A stretch of 64,000 bases of DNA, taken from the NCBI GenBank assembly GCA_017590115.1, contig JAGGNK010007115.1, positions 1,285,796 through 1,349,795 on the forward strand, read 5' to 3'. Positions 1 through 12,762 of this stretch are shown here, piece by piece. Every line of letters starts with the position of its first letter. Positions within the stretch are counted from its first letter, which is position 1. The DNA comes from Montifringilla adamsi. Lineage: Eukaryota > Chordata > Aves > Passeriformes > Passeridae. Both the position numbers and the translations under genes were made by a program. Below the pieces are notes generated by a model that made no database searches, was not told the DNA's origin, and worked only from the letters and a program-made list of their open reading frames with translations.

Positions 1-3000
1 GGAAGGGGGGAGGAGAAGGAATTGTTTCAAGTTTATTTGAACCAAAAAGTTTTTCTTTTGATTCAGTGCAATAAAAACACGGTGGGAGAAAATGTTTCGG
101 GTGGTCAGAGTGAATATTTTAACCCTTTTGAATATCTTCCTGAAAGCATTGGGAGCACGATTTTTTTTTTTAAAGATAATAAAACAGAGAGAAAATATTT
201 CAAAAAGGGGGAAAACAGTTGTTTAAATTATTTTTTAAATGCTCTTTTTAAAGTACAAGCATTTTCTCAAGTGTGCCCTGGATTTACTGATTTTTTCAAC
301 CTCAGTGTCTGCAAAAGTCATTCTTTCCCCAAAAAATCCCATCTATTTATTGTAGAGAATGTAGAGGACTTGGTAGAGCCCTGACTCAGCACTGGATCTT
401 TGCCTGAGCACCTTGTGATCCTAAAATAAAACATTTATTTTGTGATCCCTCTACTTTAGGAGCTGTGGTTGTGCCTCTGGCACACAGCTCGGGGCTGTGC
501 TGCCTGTCCTGGGACACAGCCTGTGCATCCCTTGGCACAAACACAGATCGCAGGGAAATCCTGCATTTTTCCCTGCAGCCGACAGAGAAGGAGCTGGAAG
601 GAACATTAAAATGCATTGTGCAAAGGTGCCTCCTCACGAGGTACAAAATCCCTTTGGTTCTTCCCGTCCTGCCTTTTCCCATCCTCCCAAGTCTCACTGA
701 GAACAAAATGAGAGAGCACAGAGAGGTTCCTGCAGCCTGGAATGGCAGAGCCTTGGGTGAACCCAGCAGATCCTGCTCAGGCAGAAGTTTCCATTTACAT
801 TTCTGTGTGTTTTGGTTTGGGCACATCTCTAAGTCCAGACTGGGCCTGCCTGGAGGCAGAGGCAGTCCAGGGACCTGTCAGCTCAGTTCCTTGGAAGGGT
901 TTGGGGCTCTTTTTGGTCGACATCTGCTTCCAATTCCCTCCCTGCACTTGGCTGAGCAGCGACAGAGAATCCCACCTGTGTCCTGCTCCGTTTGCCTTCG
1001 GCCTGATGCTGTTGCAACACTAATTTAAAATGCAGGTGCTGGGAAGACTTTCCCAGTTATGGAAATCAGAGTCACCCTCCAGGCTCCCTGGCAGCTCCAA
1101 GTGGGGATTTTGGGGAGCCCACAAAGGCCATCTTCATCCAGAACCTGGGAGATCCTCAGCTGGCCCCCCAAGCCTGCTCAGGTTTATTCCTGAGGCAGTG
1201 GGAGGGTGAGGAGCTCTTTGAGGAGGAGGATGGTGATGATGGAGTGGCTGGGCGGTGCCAGAGCTTCCAGAGGGGTGGGAGGTTTTGGGTCCTTCTGCAC
1301 ACACATTGCTGAGATGCCAGGAGCCCTGCGTCTCACTCGTGGCTCCGTGAGTGGCTTCGGGCAGATCTGGTGGCATTTCCATGTCCCCCCCAGCCCATCC
1401 CTGTCCTGGGATGTCGGTCACTCCCTTGAGCTCATCCTGCTCGGGGCTGGGATCTTTGCTGGCCGAGGGCTGGGCTGGACCCTGCTCCTGGCTCTCCTGG
1501 TTCCTTCCCAGCCATGGCAGCTGCTCTTCCTCCCGTTCAGCCTCCTCCTCCTCCTCAGTGCTGGTGTTTGTCCACGTCCAGCTTTCCACTCCACAGCTGG
1601 AGCTCACCAGGCTGCACTTCCAGCACCCCCAGCACCTTCTGCTGGCTGTGGAGGGAGCTGTGCCCGAGCTCAGGGCTGCTCCTGGTGCTGACGATCCCTG
1701 CTGGGAGCGCAGAGCCCTTGCACTGCAGTGATCAGCTCGAACTGGGAATAAATGAAGTCCTGGGATTTCCCACTGGCTCGGATGCTCCGTGCTCATTCCT
1801 CCCTTGTTTCACCATCACTCAGCGTGGGGCTGCTGGGCCTGGCTGCTCCCAGGGGATGATTTCAAAGGGCATGATTTATTTGTGCTGCCAGAGGAACCAG
1901 GAATGAGAGGAGAGCTCATAAAAAACACCATCTCATTTTCCCTGAGCCTCTGTGTGTGGCACTATTGAGCTGTAAACATTTCCCAGGTCAGATTGATGGG
2001 GATAGAAGGAGAACTGATCATTAGGAGGATTAATTACAGGTTTTGTGGGTTGTGAAAGTCCAGAAAGTTCAGCCACGCTGCTGAGAGCTGGGAGATCAGT
2101 CTTGCACAAGCTGGCAGCTCCTTTTTTATCTGCAGGAGGTGGCAGAGCTGTGGGAGCTGAGCTGTGGGAGCTGAGCTGTGGGAGCTGAGCCGGAGGGGCC
2201 GGTGCTGCTGGCTGTGCCACACCTGAGGCTCCACGTGGGAATTCCGGGGATGCTGCTCCCACACCCCAGCTCGAGCCACCCTGCTCCACACCCAGAGTCC
2301 CCGTGGGACAGACACCCACTGCCTCTGCCAGGCAGGACAACGCCTTACCCTGGAGGAGCTGGGATGTGTCTGGTGTCTTCAGAAAAACCCCATGGATAAT
2401 GCAGCTCCAGAGGGACTGCTTCCTGAGGAGGCTGGTGCCCACTGGGCCGTCTGGGGACATTGCAGGGACCATCCAGGACAGCCAGCTCCGTGCAAGGGAT
2501 TTCCATCCACAGCCAGAGATGTGCTCAGCCCTGGCCTGCATCCCTGAGGAACAGCTTCTGAGCAGAGCCGACGGTGGAGGAAATTCCTTGGGGAGTTTTC
2601 TTCCTGCTGGTACCCTCAGGGGCCATTGTGTGCCCGGGCCAGCGCGGTGTGAGCTCACAGCAGCTCCCCCGGGTTCCTGCCCGGCCTCTGCCCTTCCCAA
2701 AGCCCCCACTGGCTGCTGCTGCTCCCCTGGGAGAGGCCAGGGAGCCGGGAAGGAAAGGGAGCTGCCCCGGCTTGGGGTGGGACATCTTCCTGCCTGCCAC
2801 AGTCGCTGGGATTCTCCCGCCCTGGGCCTGGAACAGAGCGCGTCCGCTGGCACCGGGAACCGCGGGCATGGCCAGCCCCTGCTGCCACCACACAGTGCCA
2901 GGGCAGCCTTGGGGATGGACCTGGGCCACATCCAGCTCCAGAGCCCCTGTGTGCTCACGGGCACCCCGAGCAGCCTCATCCCTGGGCTGCCCAAATCCAC

Positions 3001-5560
3001 ACACGGGGCAGGGGGACAGGAGAGAGCCGCAGCCTCCGTCCCTTCCAGGACCTGTGGCCTTGGCTGGGGCCACGCAGGCAGAGGGGCACCCACGGGGGCA
3101 ATTCCCTGCTCTGCGAGGGTGCAGGGATGGGGACATGGTGGCAGGGCTCCTCCTCACCTCCGTGGTGGCCGCTGTGACCACAAGAGGGCCTGGGGAAGCC
3201 ACCGGCTGCCACTGCACTCCTGGCACTCCTGGTGGCACCTCCTGCTCAATGCCCCACAGCCCCGGGACATGGTGGGAGGGGAGAGATGATCTGTGCCACT
3301 GGCACCTGGGATTTCTGAGCCCCCCCCATCCCAAAGTGCCGCTGGGAATTGCAACCGCTGCTCGGCTGCAGTTTTCCCTGCACAGCTGCTCTGGGGGATG
3401 GGGAAGCACCAGGACCCTGAATGGGGCCAGGGCCGATGTGCTGCTGCAGCTCTGCGCCTCTCCACGCTCCTCTCTAAAGCTTTTGTCCCCTCACTTTGTT
3501 CCCAGCAGTAAATCCCAGATGCTGGCGTTCCCCCTGAGCATCCCTGCATTTCATTTTGGAGCATTCACAGGGCCCTGGACAGGGAGTCCCTGTGGCCCAA
3601 GCCGTGGGATCCCGGTGGTCCGGGCACGCAGCCCCTCGGAGCGAGGGGATGTGACGGGGAAGAATGTGGGATCTCCCTCAGGATCAGCCTGGGAAGGGAT
3701 CAGATCAACATCCATTAGGGATGGCTGGGTTCTGCCCTGAGGTGGGAGAGTAATTAAATGCCTTTTTAAGCTTCCTTCCTTTTTATTTGGCTCACTGACC
3801 CCCAGGGAAGGCCCAGATGTCTCCAGAGAAACAAGAGCACAGAGGAAATTATTTTACAGCCCTGGTGGGGAATCAGCTCAAGCTCTACAGGAAAAATGAT
3901 TTTCAAGGTAAGGAGTGAAGGGTTTGTGGTTTTCACTGAATGTCTCACTGGGTTCAATCCAGCAACTGGCACGTTCAGGTGTTTGCTGCCAACAGATGAG
4001 GGTCTCTCATCCCATCACCCTTCAACCCCCGTGCACCCTCCTGTTCAAAGCAGAGCTTTACCTGTTCTGCCTCATTTTATCCCTTCTTTTCCTGGAGGAA
4101 TTGGCCCCGTGGCCACTCCAGAGGCTGCTGGCTCCTGCTGAGGATGGATTCAAGTGCAGCAATTGTGTCTCATCAGGTTCATCCCAGCACCGTGCCATCG
4201 AAGGGCAGGAGTTGGAAAATTATGGGAGGGGGGAAGGAGAAGGGACATGGAGGAGAAACTGTTGAGGAAACAACTGGGAGAGAACGATCCTTCATGGGTT
4301 ACAGCCCCCAAAATCCTCCCCAAGAACCCATGAGGGGTGACAGGAGCGTGGCAGGGAGGGCTTGGCCTGGCCTGGCTCCCCTGACAAGCCCCAGGGGGGG
4401 ATTTTCTTTCCAGACCCCAACCAAAGGCAGCACAAACCTTGGCAGGAGCAGGGGGTTCATCTAAAAGCGGTGGAAATGTTTCTTTTTGTCAAATTTCCTG
4501 CAAAGTCCGCTGGCAGGTTAAAGCTCAGCAGTGCCAGACTCAGCCCCCCAATCCTCAGTTTTCCCTAAATCCCAGATCCCACCTGCTCCAACACCCCTTC
4601 CCCACGTGCTCCTGCCCAGCCCTGAGGCTTCTCCCTGTTTTAATGGGGATTGACATTTATTTCCATCAGTGGGAATATATAGAAATCAAACCCTAAAACA
4701 CAAGCAGAGCAGTGAGGGCTCGCAGAGCTTTTGTACAGCCCAGTTGAGGAAATATCCTGAAATTTTGTCATCTGAGTTGGCACTCGGCCTGGCAGTGACT
4801 CCCCGACAGGCAGTAAAAGAGATTTACTGTAAAACTGCAGAAAAAATTGTGTCAAGGAGTTAAATCATGTCAGAAAAATCTGGGAGTGACCCAACTGCTG
4901 ACGTGTCTGCCCCATGCAGAGCTGGACCACGTTTTGCTCTCAAAAAAACCCCACCAAGACCCTAAAGAGCACCAGGAAGCCAAAGTTTCCTTTGATCACA
5001 TCTCATTTTAATGAGGGCAGGTTCCGAGGAAGCGAACAGTACATGTTTCTATCAGATTGCAAACAAGGCAGTACAGAAATGTAAAAAAAATAAACAAAAA
5101 TAAATATCTCCCCTGTTTCTTTCTCCCCGAGTTCATAGCGCAAGGCTGACCTGGCAACAAGATGGATTCACCGCTGCGGCTGGGCAGCGGCCGTGAGAAA
5201 TCAGAATTTTTGGGATGTCACTGTCTGTGTGGTTCCAGAGAGGTCAGAGTACCTGGAGATCTGCTGAGGAGACCCTTCCCTGCCTGCCAGGTGAGCAGGT
5301 CCCACCTGGGGCAGTCTGTGCTCCTCTGGCACAGGAAGCATCTCCACCACGTCTGTCAGCGGCTCAGAGCCAGGTCTTCAAGCGGGAAGAGCTGGAAGGA
5401 GAAGAGGGATTGGATTATTTTGGAATATCCAGCTCCAGCACCACCTCCCTCCCCACGTGGGACCCCGTTTCAGTGTTTAAACCACAGCTCCATTCACAAG
5501 TTTCATTAAATCTCCTCCTCCACAGGCTCAGATCTGACCTGCAGATTCCCTTTCTGCCAC
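1..5560. other. flanking DNA without a recognised gene
   Basis: I recognise no conserved exon on either strand. The open frames are low-complexity readings of GC-rich DNA and none resembles a known domain. Possible poly(A) hexamers are AATAAA at 425-430 (+) and TTTATT at 32-37 (AATAAA on -), so the left edge could hold the 3' end of a neighbouring gene. In mammals NHERF2 (SLC9A3R2) lies beyond NPW, but no PDZ-encoding exon is visible here. Confidence 0.5.
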
Positions 5561-5567
5561 TGTGCAT

Positions 5568-5665
5568 GCAGATGAACAGCACACAGATAAACCCCACTCA
5601 GATGAACAGCACACAGATAAACCCCACTCAGATAAACCCCCCTCAGATAAACCCCACTCAGACCC
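5568..5665. repeat. short tandem repeat (CAGATAAACCCCACT type)
   Basis: A 15-bp unit close to CAGATAAACCCCACT recurs, alternating with a related GATGAACAGCACA half-unit. The upper-strand frame reads as alternating MNSTQ and INPTQ words. It is a local minisatellite about 700 bp downstream of the NPW exon. Confidence 0.75.
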
Positions 5666-6174
5666 AAATTCAAGGTTCAGACCTGCCCACAGGGTTCCCA
5701 CTGGGAATATTTGGCTGGGAAATCAGAGGGATGCAAGGGTGTACCCAGGTCAGAGCCTGCGTATCCAGGGCTGGGCTGACCTGTCCGGGCTTTCCCAAAA
5801 TGATTCTTATCCCAGATTTCCTCCAAAAAAATGAAGTGGGGGAGGAATACAGCTACATGTTTCAGGGATTGATCCAACAGCTAAAAGCCTCGGTGGATTT
5901 CAGCTGGATGCTGGGTCCAGCTTTACATAAGAGGAAAGAAATGTAAAGCCTGGAGCCGGCCCCGAGGCAATCCCACGCAGCCTGGCTGAGCCCCGAGGGG
6001 CAGGAGAAGGGTCCTGAGCAGGGCAGGGTCATTCTGGGAACATCCTGGCATCACCGGGCTGCCAGCCCCATGGATACCCCATGGATAGCCCAGGGACACC
6101 TCTCGGGCATGGGCAGCTCAGCCCCACAGAGTGCGGGTTTGTGATGCACCTAACGGGGGACACAGAAATCCTTC

Positions 6175-6300
6175 AGTCCTGGAATGGTTTGGGTTGGAAA
6201 GGACCTTAAAGATCCTCCAGTTCCACCCCTGCCATGGGCAGGACAACTTCGACTACACACCGCTGCTCCAAGCTCCGTCCAACCTGACTTTTTTCCTCCC
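6175..6300 (-). mobile_element. CR1 LINE 3' fragment
   Basis: The block from TCCTGGAATGGTTTGGGTTG through CACCCCTGCCATGGGCAGGA to TCCGTCCAACCTGACTT is the reverse complement of a bird CR1 3' tail. It is strongly 5'-truncated, as most avian CR1 copies are. It ends less than 40 bp from the NPW splice donor. Confidence 0.8.
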
Positions 6301-6337
6301 TAAAGGCAAAGTGCAGCCCCTACAAACACACACTTAC

Positions 6338-6830
6338 CTGGTGACGCCCCTCCAAGGTTCCCCGAACCCCAATTTCCTGATGAAATCCCCGCAAGGCTGC
6401 ACACTCCCCATGACCTGGTGACCCCCAGCACCCCGGGTGCCGCGGAGTGACCGCAGGGCTCCCCATCCCGCGGGTGGATCGCGCTCCTCGAGCATCCCGG
6501 AGCACCGCGGACCGACCGCTCCCCCGGACCCCCCGGACCCCCCGGATCCCCCCGAGCCGGGGGGCTCTCCCCGGCGGGGCGGCCCGGGGGGCCGGGGGGC
6601 CTGTCCCTGGTGGGGGTCTCGGGGTGCCGGGAGGGTTCGGCCGGCAGCTCCCGCCGCCAGAGGTAGGGAGAGCGGCGGACCCCCATCAGCAGCCCCGAGG
6701 CGCGACCCACCGTGTGGTACCGGGGGCTGGCGACGTGCTTGTACCAGGCGCCCGCCGGGGCGGCCGGCAGCATCAGCCCCAGCAGCACCAGGGCCCCCCA
6801 GGTGCCCCCCGACAGCTGTCCCCTCGCCAT
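6338..6830 (-). CDS. NPW: neuropeptide W precursor, coding exon 1
   Basis: Secreted neuropeptide precursor, the ligand source for the G-protein-coupled receptors NPBWR1/2. The ATG at 6830 opens [12 protein letters not shown], followed by a hydrophobic signal peptide (residues 1-28, ending APAGA). The mature peptide begins [18 protein letters not shown] at residue 29. Dibasic RR at 52-53 gives the 23-residue form, and SPYLW followed by RR at 59-60 gives the 30-residue form, matching the two known NPW peptides. The rest is a Pro/Gly/Arg-rich spacer unlike the mammalian one. The exon ends at a near-perfect donor (CAG then GTAAGTG) after codon 164 plus one base. Without splicing the frame stops near 6300. 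The second exon is not confidently identified. Identity rests on the near-invariant mature peptide and on the neighbouring ZNF598. Confidence 0.9.
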
Positions 6831-6911
6831 GGCGCAGGGCACGGTGCGGGCAGGGCTGTGCCCGGCCCCGGGCACCCCAGCGACGGCTGCCCCGCGCCCG
6901 AGCCCCGCCGG

Positions 6912-6917
6912 TTTATA
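6912..6917 (-). promoter_or_regulatory. NPW: TATA box of NPW
   Basis: On the lower strand the sequence reads GCTATAAACC, 82 bp upstream of the NPW start codon in CpG-rich DNA. The spacing allows a transcription start near 6885 and a 5'UTR of roughly 50 nt. A TATA promoter fits a tissue-restricted neuropeptide gene. Assignment is from position and motif only. Confidence 0.6.
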
Positions 6918-7019
6918 GCGCCGTCGGGAGGGGCCCCGCGGCTCCGCCCCGGCAGCCCCCGGCCGCCCTCCCCCGGCAGCCCCCCCCCCCCGGGTGCCCG
7001 CCCCCCCCTCCGGGATGCC

Positions 7020-7370
7020 CGCACCCTCCCCATGGCCCCCAGCATCCTCTGAGCATCCCCGAGTGTCTCCCTGCAATCCGCAGCATCCCGCGCATCCGTG
7101 AGCATCCCCCTTGTTGCCTTTAGCATCCTCCCCATGGCCCCGAGTATCCTCTGAGCATCCCCCTGAAACCCAGAGCAACCCGTGAGCATCCCCCTTGTTG
7201 CCTTCAGCATTCTCCCCATGGCCCTGAGTATCCTCTGAGCATCCCCCTGAAACCCAGATCAACCCGTGAGCATCCTCCCTGTAGCCTTCAGCATCGTCCC
7301 CATGGCCTCGAGCATCCTCTGGGCATTTCCCTGCAGCCTGGAGCATCCCAGGCACCCGTGAGCATCCTCC
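7020..7370. repeat. 84-bp minisatellite upstream of NPW
   Basis: The marker CCCCATGG recurs at 7028, 7130, 7214 and 7298, giving an 84-bp period in the last three copies and a longer, diverged first copy. Each unit carries several GAGCATCC words. Because 84 is a multiple of three, a long open frame runs through the array on the lower strand into NPW; this is a by-product of the repeat, not an N-terminal extension. Confidence 0.85.
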
Positions 7371-9301
7371 GTGTTCCAGTGGGTTTGCCAGGCTGCTTGC
7401 CCTCCTCTTCTGCCACTCAGTTCTTCTTAAATACTCAGTTCTTCTAAAATCAATTCTGCCGTTGCAGTCAGCTGATTTCACACCCCCCCTCCCCACCCCA
7501 GATTCCCTAATGAAACCAAGCAGGTCAAGTTTATGCTCATCAGAGAGCAATTCCAGTTCCTCCTGTTTATTAGGGAAGTTCTTGGCTTTATATGCTGAAC
7601 TAGGACTAAATAATTTCTGGGGTTTCTTTCAGACCACACAGAGATTAATTTTAATCTCAGCATTTTAGAATTATGGAATGGTTTGGTTTGGGTCCCCCAG
7701 TCCTTCACCATCCAGACCCCTCTTCTCCCACCCAACAAGCACAAGTTCTCAGTGGAAACTTTCTCTATCAGCCCAGCCTGCAGTTGGTGTTCTGTGCCCC
7801 TTCACTCTGGGGGATGTTTTTCCAGGCTCACACTGGGCACAGAACCACGCTGGGGACCCCTCAGAATGTGGGATCTCAGCCAAGCAACATCCTGCTCCTG
7901 TAGGAGCCAGCCCCTTGGCCCGGCAGGGATGGGAGCATGCAGGGATGGGCAATGTCAGCGTGGAGCCTCTCGATTTTCCACTTCTGAGAAGGCTGGGAGT
8001 GAATGCAAATCCCAGTCGGCAGGAGGGGGATCCAGCCTTTCGTGAGAGGATGCTGGAAGTTACGTCTGTGCAGGGCACAGCTCGTTCCTGTAATGAAGCA
8101 GAGCAGAGTCCAACTCAGGCACGGCTCGGGTTCTTGGAAGCGCCCAGCTTTACAGTAAGGATGCGGCCGGCTCCCGTCTTGCTCTGAGCCAATCCCTGCT
8201 GGATGGGCTATTTTTGTCACCCCTTGAGTGCTCTGGACATTAGAAGGCCTCAGCACTTTCCTGTTTGATAGAGCCATTAATGAATGGCAGCGGTACAGCC
8301 CAGCTCACGGAGCAGCCCGGAGCATCCTCCGGTCACCTGGCATGGGACACGCGCTGCCTCCAGGGCTCTGCTCCCTCCAGCTAAAGCCATTACACTCCTT
8401 CCTTCCCACGAGGGATGGATCGATTCAGAAGCACCTGATGCTCCTCTTGGCTTGTTCTGCACCTGCCTTGTGCCCAAACAAAGGCAGGTTTAGCAGCTCT
8501 TGTTTCACTGCAGCCACACACCAATGTGGCCTCAACCTTCCCAGCCAGGAAAGGAAGATTTTCTCCTTCCCAGGGATCCGCCTGAAGTGTCTTTTCTGTG
8601 TGTTTTTGGCGTGACTTGGGTAACTTGTCACCCTGATAAACTCTCCATGAACTGAACTCTTTCCTCCCAGGAATGATCCCTGCTGACAGCCAGCAGCTCT
8701 GTCCGCAAGGCGCCGAGACCCTTGGGATAGAGCACGGCTCCGGATCTCCAGCAGAGTGCACGTTTCCTCTCCCAAGTATTTTTAAATATCTTTCCAACGA
8801 AACAGCTGATAAGCAATTTGTCTTCTATTTATATTCTAAGTAAGTAAAGATAATTTTAGGATTCTTCTTCCCCTCGCAGAAGCCGATGCTCCGCAAATAC
8901 CGTAGCACGTCAGCGGGCACATGGCACCGTGCTGCTCCAGGGTGGGCTTGTGCCAGGAACTCCCCCAGAGGAGCAAAATCCTGCTTATTTTTGGGAGATA
9001 AAAAACTTTTGAACAAGTCCTGGTTCCTATGGAAGTCTTGTACAGACTCACAGGATTTTGAGATTTCAGTCTCTCAGGTCATTTCCATAGCTGTAGGTGT
9101 TTATTGACCCTGGGAAGGGTCCAGCTGACCCCAAGCCCTTTTGGAAACCCCATTTTTATGTTTTTATTTAAACCCTCAGATTTTGGTTCCAGCATCACAT
9201 TTCCCAATCACACAGACACAGCTCAGCCTCCCCAGTGCTTGGATGAACCCTTAATGATGTCATTTCATATTTGCTGAGGGGAAGAGGAATGGGATCATCA
9301 T

Positions 9302-9482
9302 TGAACCACAGAATCCTGGAGTGGTTTGAGTTGGAAGTGACCTTAAAGTCCATCCAGTCCCACCCCCTTCTGTGAGCAGGGACATCTTCCACTGTCCCAG
9401 GTTGCTCCAAGCCCTGTCCAACCTGACCTTGAACACTTCCAGGGATGGGGCAGCCACAGCTTCTCTGAGGAACCTAACCATA
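9302..9482 (-). mobile_element. CR1 LINE 3' fragment
   Basis: The sequence runs from CACAGAATCCTGGAGTGGTT through the TCCAACCTGACCTTGAACAC block to a GGGGCAGCCACAGCTTCTCT motif. This is the reverse complement of the CR1 3' region. Confidence 0.85.
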
Positions 9483-12400
9483 GGAATTTATCACATGGCT
9501 CTGCTGCTGAAAGGATTTAAGGTTTTCTTCTTTCATTTTGAAACAAAATCACTCTTTTTGTAAGAGAAAGGCTCTGCTGCAGCTCCCATCCTGCTGGATG
9601 CTCGGGTTCTCCAGAGTGTACCTCCAATTTCTGCACTGCACCCACCACAGCTCCAGAGCATGAACTGGGGTTTTCTGGAAAACATCCCGAGGGACCCCAT
9701 GGCTGAGGGGAGAGAGGGGTGAGCAACTGGAGGCAGCACATCTTCACCCCTGCAGTAAACCCAGCCCAGCTCTCTGAAGAGCCTCTCCACCGCATTTCAT
9801 TCCTGCTGTGCTCTCACCTCCCACCACACACATTACTGCAGCCACTCAGGATTTGTGGCTTTGGAGAATGAGCTAAATGAATTTGATGTCCCAGAAAGAG
9901 GCACTTGAAAGTGAAACCGGTGGGGTTTAATGACAGCATTTTCCACATTTTTATGATAATGACTCTGGTGTTTATTGGAAGGTTAGCAACTCAGCCGAGC
10001 AGGAAAACAAAGCAATCGGAGAGGCCAGCCCTGCCACGGGGCCTCTGCACTCTTGGGCATTAATGCCTGTTCTATTCATGACATTTTTTGCCCATTTGGG
10101 CTCTCCAGCATGTCCCTGTGGGAGTATGAGAGGATGGAGGTGACATCACTTGGGATGAAGAGGAACAGAGCCTGCCCTCCTGCACTCTGCAAACTCATCT
10201 AACTCTGCTAATTGGGATCATGCTGCTCTTCAGGCTGGGAAACTGAGGCACAGAGTGTTCAGCACAGTGCCAAAGACCACCCAAGGAATGGAAGTTTGCC
10301 CCAAGTAACTCGGAACCTCCTGGCCCAAGGGCCTTCACCTGGCCACTGCCCAGCTCTACCTTCCTGTGCAGGTTGGCCTTGGAGAGATGGACACAAAGCC
10401 AAAAGCAGCTTCACCGCTGTGAAATCAGCTGGAGGCACAAAACTGGAGTTGGAGGTTGGAGAAGGGATGAGTTTTGCTGCCCAAGCCATACCAGGCAGTG
10501 CCAGGCAGGCCCAAGGCAGAGCACAGCTGGTGCTGCTGTGAGGAGGTGACTTTCAGACAAGGTTGGAAGCTCAGCAGCTGAGCGAGCTGGGACTGCAGGT
10601 CCCATTCCGAAATGTGACATTTTTGTCACATTTGTGTGAACACCCTGCTGCCCAGGTCGCTGCTCTGATTCCCCACTGCTCCATCTCTGCCCAGACACCA
10701 AATTCCTGCACTTCCCCTCCTTTCCCAGATTCACATCCCTGCTGCCTCCTGCATTACTTCAGCCTGGGAGTGAGCAAAGTCTTGATGGCAAGAAAAAGAT
10801 ATTCCCACACACGTGGCTCAGTAAATCCTGATGTTTTCCAACACCCATCCCACTGCTGAGCTCCTGGGCAATCAGAACAGTGTCTGTGCGGGGCTGGGAT
10901 GAGGCACTCAGCCAGGGGGACCCAAAGAGCCCCCGTCCCTCAGGTGCTGTGGTGGCAGCACACCAGAAAGGCCCAGCAATAACAACCTTTGCCATTTTCT
11001 TGCATCTCGAGCGTGTCCTTGTGTAACAAACTCGGATCACGGAGCAATTCCTGCCCCCGGTGATTCAGAACGTGATTAAATGCTATTTGTCTGTTCCTCT
11101 GAAATAAAGGAGCTGCAGTTGCTACAAACAAATTACGGTTTCAAGCTGTGAGGTAAAACACACCTTGACTCCTGAGAAAGCTGCTGCAGGCTTTGGTGGC
11201 TCTGAAGAGAAAGAGGAAACAACAAGGGGTATTTCCTAATGTTGCAGGTCTTGCTAAAGTGCACTAAATTAATTATTTGACTCCTAAGAAGCAACTCATT
11301 CCCCACTATTTTTAGCCTCACGTACTATTTTAAGAGGTTTTGTCTTCAGGGTCCAGTCACGTGGAAGTTAAACAGAAGGCAGTGAAGTCTCCAAAGGATA
11401 ATAAACTATCTCAAATTACTTTGCTAATGGAACAAAGAGTACTGTAAATGTCACACAGGATAGAACAAGAGCAGGAGAAACCTTTACACGAAACAATGGA
11501 TCCATTAGCACAAAGGTAAGGAAAAAATCCCACAGACCTGTGATACTTGTGCAGAGCTCCACGGAGCTGCTGCTCCAAGTTGTTCCCTCACTTGGATTCT
11601 GTGCTGAGCTCACACCACAATCACCCACACTCTCAAGGCATTGATCCTTTAGGATTTCAAAGCCCTTTACAGACAATAGCTAAGCCCCAGGTGAGTCAGT
11701 GGAATTATTTCTGCTTCAAATCCAGGTGCAGAGAGGGAATCACTGAATCACTGATGGGAGACCAAAACCAAACAGAGGTCCACACTCACCAAACCCACCG
11801 AGGGGTCCTCACCTCCAGTTTAATGAAGTTGTCCATCATCCTGCAAGCTGCAGGAGTGACCCTTCACTCCTGGGGTGACTCATCAGCTGGAGAGCCCAGC
11901 TCTGGTGGGGCCTCTTGGGTGAGAGGATGGACTGTGAGACACCATCACCCACCCTGCCCTGTATTTTGCCTCTCCTGTGCTTGGCAGAAGATCAAAAGTC
12001 TTCAAACACATCAAGGGCTGCAGCAGCAGCGTCACAGAGTGGTTTGGGTATGACATAACACCACCAAGGAGCCATGATGAGAAATTCCCCATGATGTGGG
12101 ATGACAGTGCTGCCTCAGGAAAGCAGCAAAGATAAAAACTCTGAGAAGCAGGGAAAAGATGTCATGGGCTGCTATCTGAAATGTGAGCAGATCCTCAGCC
12201 CCCTCCAGTCCATGAGTCAGGCTTTCTCCTGGAAGTAATTCCCAACCCCACCGGAGAGTTAACACCCAGATGTGTGAAGTGCAGAGTAAATTTGGCTCTG
12301 CTGTGCAGAGTTTGCTGCGAGGAGAAAGAGCTGGGAGATGAATCTTTGGTTTGACAGTCCTGAGATCTTTTAACCAAAGCCCATACCACTCCCAAGAGCT

Positions 12401-12494
12401 CGCCTGTTCTCCCAAAATTTAATTAGCTGAGGCTCTCCAGCGCACACGTGTGAGATGGTTGGAGGGTTCGAAGGGGTATAGATGAGAATAAATC

Positions 12495-12755
12495 TGCCTT
12501 CAGGCAAATCTGCACAGGTTAAGGTTGGAAAAGTCCTCTAAGATCCCCATGTCCAACCATCAGCCCACTCCCTCCTCGTTCACCCCTAACCCATGTCTCC
12601 AAGTGCCACATCCACACATTTACTGAGCAGTCCAGGGATGGTGACTCCACCCCTGCCCTGGGCAGCCTCTGCCGGGGCATGAAAACCTTTTCCATGAAGA
12701 AATTTTCCCTAATATCCAACCTGAACCTCCCCTGGTGCAACTTTGGACAAGGGCC
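12495..12755 (-). mobile_element. CR1 LINE 3' fragment
   Basis: It contains the CR1 signatures AAGTGCCACATCCACACATT, GGGATGGTGACTCCACCCCT, CCCTAATATCCAACCTGAAC and CTCCCCTGGTGCAACTT in reverse orientation. It abuts an oppositely oriented CR1 copy at 12763. Confidence 0.9.
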
Positions 12756-12762
12756 TGGAGAG

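Noticed and set aside
1933..3740. Long overlapping frames on both strands at 1.9-3.7 kb
   Set aside because: GC-rich DNA with few stop codons; frames are open on both strands at once and no domain, signal peptide or splice structure is seen.
6849..7550. N-terminal extension of NPW through the upstream minisatellite
   Set aside because: The frame is open only because the unit is 84 bp. A TATA box and a signal peptide place the start at 6830.
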